Assembly: GCF_018320785.1 (NCBI RefSeq)
Contig: NC_054877.1
Span: forward strand, 23,852,329 to 23,916,328
DNA from: Cheilinus undulatus
Taxonomy: Eukaryota > Chordata > Actinopteri > Labriformes > Labridae
Length of the DNA: 64,000 nucleotides
Reading direction: 5' to 3'
In this document: positions 11,280 through 23,338 of the stretch, one piece after another
Position numbering within the stretch: position 1 is the first letter of the stretch
Layout of the letters: each line of letters starts with the position of its first letter
Position numbers and translations under genes: made by a program
Notes under the pieces: generated by a model
The model's input: only the letters and a program-made list of their open reading frames with translations
What the model was told of the DNA's origin: nothing
Databases searched by the model: none

Positions 11280-13330
11280 CTTGTTTTCTATTAAATCTGT
11301 ACAAATATTAATAGTTAATTTAGCACTGGCAAAAAACACGGCTGCAAACTTACTTACACAGACTAAACAACCAGCTATCTTACTTTCCAGTGTATTTTTT
11401 AATCATCATTACAACACATATCAAAAGCATTATCACATGTTTCCAAGAGTTTTGGACACAAAATATAACTTGTTTTCTAACAAATAACTACAAATTAGGC
11501 TGAATTAAAGATAGATATTTCATTTTGGCCAAAAACACAGTTGCTTACTAGCATACCCAGGCTTACGAAACAGATATCTTATTTCTTATCTATTTTTTTC
11601 TAAGATATCCCATATTCTAATTCATTTTTATCATCATAATAATACATAGGAAAAACATTGTCAATTGTCTCCAACTTGTTTATATGAAAATTACAACAAA
11701 CTAAGCACAAGATAGCTAAAAGTCAGCTGCTTGCTTGCTTACCCAGGCTAACTGAGATATCCCGTTTTCTATTTTATCTTTATCAACATAATGATATAAC
11801 CAAAAACATTTTCATTGGTCTCAAACTTGTTTCTATGACAAATGACTACGAATAAAGCACAAGTGAAGGCAGGAAAAAAGCACAGCTGCTTGCTAGCTTA
11901 CCCAGGCTAACTTAGATATCCCTTTTTTTCTAATTTTTTTTAATTAACATAACAATATAACCAAACACAGATGCTAACTAGCCTAACCAGGCTGATTTAA
12001 TATGTTATTTTCGAATTTATCTTTATCAAAATTAAAAAATATATACCAAAATCATTGTCACTTATCTCCTACTTGTTTCTCTTACAAACTATTTTAAATT
12101 GAGCACAAGTGAAGCAGAAATTTAGCTGTGGCTAAAAGCACAGCTGCTAACTAGCATACCCAGGCTAACTAAGATAGCGTATTTGCTAATTTATCTTTAT
12201 CAACATAACAATAAATACCGAAAGCATTGTCACTTGTCTCCAACTTGTTTTTATAACAATTTACTACACATAAAGCACAGGTAAAGGCAGAAATTTAGTT
12301 GTGGCTAAAAACACAGCTGCTACTGGTATCCCAGGCTTATTAATAGGATACCTTATTTCAAATTCATCTTTATCAACATAACAATACATAGGCTACTTGC
12401 TCACTTGTCTTCAACCTGTTTTTGGACAAATAACTACAAATTAAGCACACGTGAAGTCAGAAATTAATCTGTGGCTACAACCACAACTGCTTACTCGCTT
12501 ACCCAGGCTAACTAGGCAAGTTTATTTAACTCATATGTCTCAGTTATTTCATCTCCATCAACATAACAATACAAACCAAGAAGAACTGTCACTTCTCTCC
12601 AACACCAAATTACTACAAATAAAGCACAAATGCCGGCAGAAATTTATCTGTGGCTAAAAGTCCAGCTGCTAACTAGCTTACCCAGACTAACTGATGGGAT
12701 ATCTTATTTTCTAATTTATCTTTATTAACATTAGGGCTGAACGATTTGGGAAAATAATCTAATTGCGAAAAATATCTCATTGTGAGGATTTTGACTCATT
12801 AAAATTTGGATAGGAATTGCTATGTTAAAGGGAGTTATAATTTTTTATTTAATTCAAATATTTAATAAAAAAATTTTTAAAAACATTAAAAAGTGGGGTT
12901 TCTGTAGACTATTTTTAAAAATTGTCTGTGGATGATTGCATGATCTGTAATGCATACCATTTCTGCTGCAAAAAAGTTTAAACTGCTATTTGATGCAAAT
13001 TTCAGGTCAAAAGAATATTGCACCTTCCGCGATTTGAAAATTGCAGTTTAATCTAACTTAAATTAATTGCCCAGCCCTAATTAACATAGCAATACAACCA
13101 AAAGCATTGGCACTTTTCGACAACTTGTTTTTCTGACAAATTACTACAAATAAATCTCAAGTGAAGGCAGACATATAGCTGTGGCTGAAAATACAGATGA
13201 TGACTAGCTTACCAGGGCTTGCTAATTATTTTCTGATTTATTTTTATCATTACAATAATACGTACAAAAAGCATTGCCACTAGTCTTTAACTTGTTTTAT
13301 GACATTTACTACAAATAGAGCACGTAATGC
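11280..13330. repeat. Degenerate tandem array, ~170-bp unit
   Basis: About ten diverged units follow the same plan: 'agcacaagtgaaggcag', then 'ctgtggctaaaa.cacagctgct', 'ctagcttacccaggctaact', 'atctttatcaacataacaat', 'gcattgtcacttgtctccaa', 'cttgtttttatgacaaa' and 'tactacaaataa'. Unit starts near 11704, 11856, 12102, 12275, 12443, 12623, 13151 and 13318 are spaced 167-180 bp once the MITE at 12732-13079 is removed. The spacings at 11704-11856 and 11856-12102 are irregular. Units before 11700 are more diverged. No protein is encoded. Confidence 0.85.
12732..13079. mobile_element. hAT-type MITE inside the tandem array
   Basis: The 348-bp element starts TAGGGCTGAACGATTTG and ends with the inverted counterpart (…CAGCCCTA). 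It is flanked on both sides by the identical octamer 'attaacat' (12724-12731 and 13080-13087). An 8-bp duplication is the hallmark of hAT transposition. The octamer belongs to the conserved 'tttatcaacataac' part of the array unit, so the insertion came after the array had formed. No coding capacity. Confidence 0.9.
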
Positions 13331-13559
13331 TAACCTTGCTAACTGCCTGGCTAGCTTATTTTCAATACTTGCTCACTAACTTTAGATTTTACCTAAGCCA
13401 AACTAAGTCAAGTCAAGAACTGCTCATACCAAACGTCACTGTATGTGTTTATAAGACACAAGAAAGACTTAAAGAGAACAAACCACAAGTTAAAAAAAAT
13501 CACGTAGAAAGAAAAAGCTGCAACAAATAAGCCCCAAGCTAACCTAACTAACATTGCAG

Positions 13560-16500
13560 CTATGGGACTTTGGCTTTACCCATGCACAAAGATACATTAG
13601 CTTACCTTGCAAATAAAGATGTTGGCTAAGTTAGCCATTCGTAGAGAAATGCAAAGAATTGACTTTTTTGTTTAAATGGTTCTAATCCAATTTCTCTGAC
13701 AAATTCATCTTTTTTAAATGAATAAATACATAAATAACACACAAAAGCAGGAAATTCATTAACTAGCTAAAGCATGCTAAAAGGCTGTGCTAGCTAACAT
13801 GGCATTGACACTTAAATATTTTTAAAATACGTTACCTGACATTTTTATCATAAGTTGTTCAGGTGAAAACTGAGCTTTATTTAACCTATAGAGACTGTAA
13901 GCATTACCAAATGTTGGCAATGACATGATGTTTCCTAATAATGTTGCCACCACTTTGCTGTAGCAGTCCTTAAGGCTTCCTGCTGTACTTTCCACCCCAA
14001 GCTTGTTAACAATTTACCAACTACAACTGCATGACAGAAAACAGTCATTTCTGAAACAATGATTAACTATTAGAAGAGTTTATGACACTGTTTCCTGTCT
14101 TATTATACTGCAACATTGATGCTATAGGAAAATTATTATTTATGAGGTGTTTAGTGATTGTTTTGGTCTTTCAGAACATTTTAAGAGACTTGTTGGTTTA
14201 AAAAAAGGGGGGAAACAAAAAAACTGTAAAATTACAGAAAGATTTGTGTCAGATAGATTGGTTTGAGTCATTTTTTAAAAGAGGTACTGTATAATTTCAT
14301 TAATATAAACCATTTTTACACTACCAAATGTTAAAAACTCATCTTAGGTGTTTAAAGGGATATCATTGGAGCTTTATCGAGCTTCTTTGACTCCTGGAAA
14401 AGCATTTTAGAGAGAGAACAGAATGTACCATATTCTTGACCCGTCTGCCTCAGATGCTTGCTGTATATGGAACTGAATACTGGACGTGAATTGTATCATT
14501 CTCTGTGTCAACTTGTTAGATGGCAGTTGCTGTAGTGGAGTGGTGAGAGCGGCACATATGCATTATAGGAGAAAATTGTGAAATGACAGATTCCGGGTGT
14601 GATACTGAGGGAATGACTAACTAATAGGAGGGGTGCTCCAGGCTGTTAGCTTTGAAAAGCAGTTTGCACATTACTTTATCTTGTCAATCAGATTCCTGGA
14701 ATGGAAGAGGTGACTGATAACTTGAATTAATTATTTTCTTATTGCATGCATGTGTTAATTCATGTTAATTTATGTCCCTTACAGGCCCAAGCCAGAATAT
14801 CCAGAGTAAAGCGCCACCTCTGGCACCCAGATCACCACACCACTCTCTTTGCATATATTTATATCAAATGAAAGACTTTTTTTTAATCCTGTTGGAACAA
14901 GGACTGACTGCCAAATTTGATTTTTAAATGTACTTTTAAGCTGTTCATGGTTTACGTTTGCTTTTTTTCTTAACAACTGAACAGCATGGAGCAGTATTTA
15001 CGGCTATGATGGGATTTGAAAGTTACAGATTATTTTTTGTAAGTAAATCCTTCCCCTTAAAACATACCCCCTTTCTTAAAACCCAAGTTAAATATTGTAG
15101 CATAAGGTCAAGGCACATTCTCTCAATCCTCATATTGCATGTGCCTTTTTCATTTTGTTGTTCATCATCCAAAAGCAAGGTTTGCATTCAGAGATATAGC
15201 TTTTTAATCTGTTTTTATCAAAAACAAGAACAGCAGCTTTTGTGTAGAATGCACAAAGCATACTTTAAACAATTGCATTTCTCTAAACATCTTTAAACAT
15301 TTTGACAAATTTAACTTCCCCTGAACACAGAGGATAAGAGGAAAAACATTTCTCTGATGAGAACAGAAACAGCAAGAAGTTCTAACAAGGAAAAGCCTGC
15401 CAGGTGGCGAACTGGCTGCACCAACAGAACGCACAATCTGTCTGCTTCTCCTTCCAAACCATTGACAGCTGCCATCACCAGCCTTGCACACTCGCACTCA
15501 GTGGCTCCTCAGCTCCCTGCCCATCCCTCTTTAGTGTTTCCTGCTAACCTCAGAGACAGGGTCACCTGGCCCCCTAGTTCCCCGTCTGTGGGGCCCTGCT
15601 GGCCCCCTGGAGACCTGCCTGCATGGGGATGCATGGCTAACAGAGGTCTAGCAAATCCTCTTTAATATGCAAACCAAGGGGCTATTCCTTTGACCTGAGA
15701 CCATAGCTTTTCTAACAGTGAAATCCAAAAATTTCAAGTGATGTAGCACGATGAGATTTGATGAGCAGTTTTTGATCTGCCGGGTATTTGATACTGAATA
15801 TTATGAGAAACAGACAGTACCATATTCAAGGATTTTCTTCAAACACATTATGTCAGTTTAATTAAAGTAATATGAAGCATGAGTGAATCAGGTTATGTTC
15901 TCCTCAGCCTATCTGAAAAAATAGAGCCTAAAGTTTGAACATTTCAGTTAATTTGGAACAGCATTTTCTCCTCTGAGTAAAACCTAAGCACACAGATGCA
16001 CAGAGGCTAAACTGAAAGAGTGCTCCACAAAGCTAGCATTGCAACTGGGCTAAAAATAAAACCTGGCAAAGTTATTCTGATCCCTTATTGGTCCCATAGT
16101 TTGATTTCACATTTAGCATTTGCATTCCCCTCCGCATAAACATTTCATTCTTCCCCTCCTGCAGTACAATGAGACTTGAGTGACTTTGGCAGCAGATTTT
16201 GGATCGGTGCTCCTGAATCCACCAGTGTATGTTATCAGCAGGTAAACAAGCTTTCGAACAAAGCCATAATGGAACTGCAAGCGGCATAAAGAGGCTCATC
16301 TCAAAAGCTATACAACCCATCAAAGCTGGTGTCATTTCCTCAATACTGCACTGCAGCTGGAAAATGCATGGCTGTTAGTTACAGTTTAAATCACCCGTCT
16401 ATTTTCAGACACTTCAGAACTATTTGTATTGATTATTTACTTGTCAGTAAGCAGCCAGATTACTAAAATAAAACAACAGATTTTAATGTTTACTGGATTC

Positions 16501-19165
16501 TTCTTCGCTTTGTCTTGTGGTAGGAAATCAAAAACTGTGTCATGCACTAAATTAATGGGATTTGCACTATAGGGTGTTTGAATAATTATTTTTCTCCTGA
16601 AAATGAAATAGTTCTGTCTATATTTGGAAGGATTACTGACGGCATTGAACTTAATGTGAAAATAATTTGCCCTTTAAATACGGAGTTAAGTGATATCCTA
16701 CACTTTCTGCTCGGCAGATGCAATCTTGTTAACCACACGCCTGGATGCTTGTCACCAAACTTTCCACATATTTGCCTTTTGGGAAAAGCTCAGATGCACA
16801 AGTAAACCTACGCACTCTCCTCCCAGAGAGTGGAGAAGCCTCAAAGCTTTCCTTTCATATGCTGCATTATCTCTATGGCGGTAATTATCCATAAAACTAT
16901 GCCATCAGATCGTGATGATTTCCAATATGAACCCAATAAATGTGTTTAAATTTTGAATTATCATATTTATGTGGATATGTGTTACTAATAGTGATTATGT
17001 TCGTCATGTGGGTAGAAAATCAAGCATCCTTATATTGCGCATCCTCACATATTTCTCAGACATTTCATCACACATTTAATCTGCCCCTGTCTAAGATTTT
17101 CTACTGAACCTGTACTCAAGGCAGAGAGAGGACAATGCGGGATGAGATTATGAAGCATGTCTGTTAAAGCATGTCTGTTTGATCATCATTCTGTTTAGGT
17201 GAAGTTCTCTTCTTGGTGTCTTCAGTGCCTGACAGCAGATATATAACCTAATCTCTTTCCCTAACCCTTTTCTTAGGCATGAATAGGGTGGAAATGTGAT
17301 GGCATTAAGTCGATTTACTCCTTGGTTTGCAGTTTCAGCCTTAATGCCTCTTGGCTCTTCTTCAACACACTCGTTCCATTTAGATTTCGAAAATATAACT
17401 GTTATGTTAAGGCTTTCCTATTTATTTTCATTTATCCATCATTTGAAGTTCATGCATATATTTACTCTACAAATAATGCTTGTTTATTTGCAGCTCCGTC
17501 TATCTAGCACAGTGTCAGAGATATTGGAAAACCAAACACAACTTGTGTATTATCTTCAAATACAGAGGATATCATTGACAAAGGGCGAGATCTGAGACTG
17601 TGTGACATTCTTTGTGAGTTGTCTCTGACATCATTTTGATTTTTCACATTTACTCATCTAAATCTTAATTTAGTGCCTGCAGCATATGTTGACATGCAAA
17701 GAAAGGCTGTTATAATGTGTCTTTGAATTTCAGCTGATAGCATTTGAAAGCTGCATTAATAAACCTGTCCTCATACAATCACTGTGGTACGTTTGTGATG
17801 AATTTATGCATTTATGCGAATAGTTCTGGTTTCTTTGGGACTTTTAGTTTGATAGTGATAAAAGTGATGACTTTGAATTAACCTGTCTATGTCTGATGTT
17901 ATAAACCCAGATTTGCAAAATAAGTAACCTCTTTTAAAATCATTTTCACCTATAAGCTTTTAAAATAGCTTTAAAAATGTTACTGTGTGAGTTTATGAAG
18001 ATATGTACAAATGCATGGGTTTTCAACCACCCAGTTTTGTATAAAATATTTTTCTGAATTCTTTTTAAAGCACTTATAATCTCCACCTTAAAAAATATGT
18101 AAAAACTCTGTGAGAGTTTGTAATGCATTTCCTTAAAACTTAGATTTATTTTCAATAAATTCATAATTTCTGCTTAAATACATACTGCAACACAAAAAGA
18201 CTAACTACATTCAGTCCCAAAACAGCCAATTCAGTGAGACAGTGCTGAGGATAAGTAGTCGGGTGTTATAGAAAGAAGTTTGATGCAAGTCAAAGGCAGT
18301 TTTAATAGAGGAACTAGCAGGAGACTACACATGGCAATGTTAAATCCCATTCAGCCTGATGAGAGTGACTCCCAGCAGCACTGAGCTCAGTGGGGGGTTG
18401 TAAACATTTACACTAAGAGCCTGTCCAGTGCACATGGTTGGTGCTTGCCAGCCACCTCGGTATCGAATGTTGTGTTGCATATTTTGTCATTCAGGCCTGT
18501 CCCGAAATTGTAGGAATCACACCATCAATTTATGAAGGAGCCATCCAAATGTGACAACAGGCTTATGCTAAATGGAGAAAATAGAGCTAAACATTGTTAA
18601 AACACCCCTAGACCCACATGGTAGAGAGTGCTCGGCGGAGAGCTGCTATGCTCCCCGCTGTGAACTGGGAAAGTGATGTTGGTGGGCTTCCTTCTCCATG
18701 AGGGCCGCATCGTTCTTGGGCCCCGATTTGAAGCCTTTTTGAAGTCTGTTTCCTGCAGCAGTGTGCCAACATTAATGTTTCCACAAAAGCAAAAATGCTA
18801 AATCAAATGAATACACTATACTGTGCTATTCCACATTGACTCCTGAATCCCCCTGAAAATTTTAAAAGCATCATTAGAAAAGCTATATATGTCCTAAAGG
18901 TACTCCTATTTATTTTTCATTATTTCATAAGTAAGCTTTAAATAAATTGTATCTAATTAGCTAATAGGAAGCTCTCAGCAGGTGAGGGAGTCTTTATAAA
19001 ATGAGCTCTCTGCTGTTGTAAAACATTATATTTTTGTCCATGTACTCAGTAAACTTACAATAAATATCCTATCCTCTAATCTTATGGAATCATAAAGCTC
19101 AACATATATTCACAGTTTTAGAGCAAAATTAATCAACCATCAGAAAAGGCAGAATACATCTGGGA
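13560..19165. other. Intergenic, no gene recognised
   Basis: I see no coding frame with recognisable domains and no clear transposon. A more GC-rich stretch at about 15360-15640 has open frames of about 100 residues on both strands without known motifs. The rest is AT-rich and looks unique; regulatory elements are possible but cannot be called from one sequence. Confidence 0.5.
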
Positions 19166-19169
19166 TCAA

Positions 19170-19987
19170 TCCTTTATTGTTTCAAAACTCTCTTTTACAA
19201 TACAGTCATTTATTGTTACATGTGTGATTTGATGGGTAATGTACAATGTCCTCTGATAATGAAACACAGTCACAAATATTCCTTTCTACATATCAATAAT
19301 CTATGATAGTGAGAAGTTTGTGCTGATATATTTACTTAGTTCTGACAGCTCAATTAACTTCCCTTTTCAAATCAACAAAAGCATTGTTTTTCAAAGTGCA
19401 TTTCAAGGATTGCAAAGATGACTGTTTTTTCATCAGTCAGCCATAATGTACATTTCAGTATTGACAGAGGGCCACACTGCTTTGTGAGTAACAAACAGCA
19501 TTAACTACATTTCCAACTACAACATTTATCTGGATAAGTAAATCAAAGAAAATATATCAATATGCATGCCATGAACATTCCTCCATAAACATTTATAATA
19601 AATGTATATTTTTATTTTATTATGTTGATAATGACACAGTTTTTTTCACAAAAGGACAAATGCTGATAATGAGAACTAATATTCAACATCCAAATTTTGC
19701 TCAATTGTACACACAGGTCAAGTGGCATCATGCCACGGTGTATAGGGCAGTGCCCTAATAAAGTTAATAGCATTTGGTCCACAATAACAAATCCGGGTTT
19801 AAAAGAAAAGAAAGATGTGGTGGTAGCAGGTGGGAGTTTTGAATTGAAACTAAAAAGAGCATGATGATGATGATCATAATTCTTTCCATTTTTAAGGTCT
19901 TTCAATTTTCAAGTTATGAAATATGATGTGAAGTTTCTGTTCAAAAATTAAGTAGTATAAATACACATTTAGCTCATTGCTTGGCTA
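19170..19987 (-). other. rb1cc1: rb1cc1 3' untranslated region (approximate)
   Basis: The sequence follows the rb1cc1 stop codon (19990-19988). On the minus strand AATAAA signals occur at 19621-19616 and 19616-19611, and further down at 19214-19209 and 19178-19173. Either cluster could define the mRNA end. The true polyadenylation site cannot be chosen from sequence alone. Confidence 0.4.
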
Positions 19988-20065
19988 TTATACTTTTCTG
20001 TTCCATGGAACAGCTTTCACTCTGTAGAACTTGGTTCCTAAAGGAACCTTGAACCTGTTCTGGGC
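19988..20065 (-). CDS. rb1cc1: rb1cc1 coding exon 22 (last), residues 1603-1627
   Basis: It follows the acceptor CTTCCCTAG and ends with stop TAA. It encodes AQNRFKVPLGTKFYRVKAV and the C-terminal PWNRKV, the end of the claw domain. Arg1606 and Arg1617, with Lys1602 from the preceding exon, correspond to human K1569, R1573 and R1584, the basic pocket reported to bind FIR motifs of cargo receptors. All three are kept. Confidence 0.96.
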   Translation of the reverse strand, partial: AQNRFKVPLGTKFYRVKAVPWNRKV

Positions 20066-23000
20066 CTAGGGAAGAAAAAGAGAGAGAAGCTTTAAACTGT
20101 GCATCTAAAATCATACCAGTAAAAGAGACACTGACCAAATGAAGACATGAAAACAGAAATATAAAATAAAGAATGTATTTCATCATTTCAGTAATTTTTG
20201 AGGGCTCATAAGCTTAATTATAATCAGAATTTAAAAACACTTTCTTTACTTTTTATTGCAAGTAGAAAAACTTTAAATTCAAATACTGCTGGTTAGCCAG
20301 ATACCTTTTTTGCTTGGCAATACTCCTTCTCCATCACCTTTCCAAGTACCCACGGCCGTCTTGAGGTCCCTGATGCTAAACAACAACACAGATAAACTTG
20401 TTAAATAAAAAATATTCTGTACACTTTCAACCACAAACGAATGCCTAAATACATTAAGTGTGAAAATCAAATGAAAGCAAAAATTTAGCATAGCCCCCCA
20501 ATGTTTCAACAACACATACAACTCAGTACCCTTATTTTAAATATATTCCTGTCTGACAAAGGGAATCTAATAAACAGTAATCAGAGAAAAGTTAATTTCA
20601 TTACTAAATAAAAAAAAAAAAAAGTAAAAGTAGTACTGTGATCATGGTCAGAAAAGGTGTCTGTGTGGGGCTGACCTGGTTTGAGGTCCAGTGCAGTGAG
20701 AGACTCTGAGTGGAGGAAGTAGAGGGTGGGACCAACTGTGAACAGCACGTAGTTGTCATGCCTTTCATCCAGGATGATTAGGACCAAATCGCCTACCTGG
20801 AAACTGCAGCACACAAAGATGAACAAAGAGATAAAGGCATAATGACACACAGGACTGATAAGTAATAACAAAAAGAGACAACACATTAATGGTAATTATA
20901 CAATGATGTGTGTAATTATACTGCATTAAACTGTGGTCAGAGTTTTAGCTAAAAGCAAAAAAATTTTTAAAAATCACATCAACAAGCACACCATAAAGCC
21001 GTGTGTTATTTTGTCTTTTACTTACTCTCTGATGGCGATTTTGTCTGAATGCCGTGAAGACACAGACGACATGCTTTGAGACATCTACAAAGGAGAGGAT
21101 TAGGGCAACGTTACACATGTTACACAGAAGGGGTTTACAAGCCTGGCTGAAATAATAAGGCATACATTTTTCACATTTCTATTATTGGGTAATTTTAAGA
21201 AAAAGCTATGTACAAGGTACATGCACCTTTACTCTACTTTAAAAATTACACCCTAAAAATTATCAGATGTATCAGATTTTTTATGAATGTGTAAAGGCTT
21301 TTTAAAATACATTTTTCCTAACCTTTCCTGCTTTAAGTATAAATGTATAATACTATTGTATACCGTTTTTACAGAATACGATTCCACTTTAATGTGTCCC
21401 TTCACATATTCTCATTACCCTCTTTCAACAAAACAAAACATGTTTCTTCACTCAGGTCTTTGGCCCGCTAGGTCAGGATTTTACTCTTTGATGCTACTGC
21501 CACCTAGTGGAGCAGGTGCTACACAGCCCACAGAGACATAAAGAAACTGACCAGTCTTTGACTGAGGCGTTTGTTTTCTTCTTCCTTCATGTGTAAAGTC
21601 TGAAAAATACAGTACATTTATTAAACAGATGTAGCCACCAATAAACACATCAAGTCAAGTTCAATGTGATGGATACACTGTGTGTACATTTACCCTCTCA
21701 AGAAGGAGTATCCGCTGTTTCTCCTCTGACATCAGGACATTATCACTAGAAGACAAACATTTAGATCATTAGTACAAATGTTTATGTGGAACTTGAAAAT
21801 GATTCTGATTTCAGTCGTGTGACATCCAATAGTCCCTATATAAAAAAGGAAAAACTTACACTCTTTGCTCCTAGCCTGCCTTCCTTCTTTCCTTCCACTG
21901 TAAAGTGTCTTTTCTATCCATCAAGTTTTGGTTAATATAGCGATGAATTTTGACATTTTTCTTCAATACGTCCTCTCTGTTGCTGTCTTGTAACCATTTC
22001 CATGTCCTCATAAAAAAGTCATTCTGTAATTAGTATAAATGCAGTGCTTTTCCAGGGTTTCATTAAAAATGCTATGTCTATATATGAAAATGTGTCATGA
22101 ATATTGTGTGACATATTGTTGTGACTGATGAGGGGAAAAAGTTAAAAGTCATTAAAAAAACAAAACAAAAACACTTTTAAGCTTATTGACTTTCTGCACA
22201 CAACACCAGTGTCTGTCCTGATGAGTTCAGCTCCAACAAGGACAGTAAAAGGGACATTACTTACTCGATGCTGGTGCTAAATAATTACTTCTCCACAAAT
22301 TCCCATGTTTATCTTTATAGTGCACATTCTATAGAAGGAAAGTTTTAAATGTCAGTATAAGAGAACTGTTTATCATTTTATAAAGGGGAAAATTTAGAGC
22401 AACATCTCATTTGTGACATAGAGTTAAAGAGCGAATGCTAGCAAACACTGATGGTAAAGATTAAAGCATAACCATGCGGGGCACTCAGATGGCCTTGTGG
22501 TTAGGCTGCACCCAATTTACGCAGGTGGCCCAGGTTCAGGTCTGGCCTGTGGCTCCTTTCCTGCATGTCTTTCCCCTTCTTTCTCACCCCTATTTCTGAT
22601 TCTATCCAGTGTCCTCCTCTATAAATAAAGGCATGAAAAGCCCCCAAAATACATCTTAAAAAAATAAATAAATAATAGAAAAAACATGACCTTGTTTACT
22701 GGTGACATTCAACTGAATAAGATATTGAAAACAGAGTTCCAGTAAAGGCCTCTTTGTGTAGTCAAATGGGTTAGGATTTGATATTTTAATAGAAGTATTT
22801 TCACATTTAATGAAACACTTAACAAAGAGGAATTTGCGTGGCCAGCTACAAAGGCATCAATGTTTTAGTCTGCTTTAAGATCACTACCTGTACACTGAGA
22901 AATACCTTTTACAAACAACCTTGAATAAACACATTATCTCTAAGTTTAAATTTTCAAATCAATTATGCTTTTACTTCATTAAACATGAACAAAGTGGACG

Positions 23001-23306
23001 ACAAAAGCTACAACAGCTGTTTGCCTTTGGTTGTACTAGATATACATCAAGTTTATGTATACTCACCCCATTTACTTCATTAAGAATCTGAGGCATCTGC
23101 TATGCATAAGCTACGTCTTAATATAACAAACATCACTAAACCAAGGCAAGTTGCAACTTCAGTTGTGTCATTGTTTGGCTGCACCACAGAGACCCAACGT
23201 TCATCTCAAATAGTAGTGCGTAGCATGCAAAATACCCAAAACACTGCAGCAGAAATGCATTTTTACTTACTTTGACCAATCAGTGAAAAGCAACTTTCAA
23301 ATGCTG

Positions 23307-23338
<32 letters not shown>

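Noticed and set aside
15357..15665. Open frame in a GC-richer block
   Set aside because: Frames are open on both strands, as expected from composition; no motif and no splice pattern.
22477..22680. tRNA gene
   Set aside because: Pol III boxes are present, but no cloverleaf with an anticodon arm can be drawn and an A-rich tail follows; it is a SINE.
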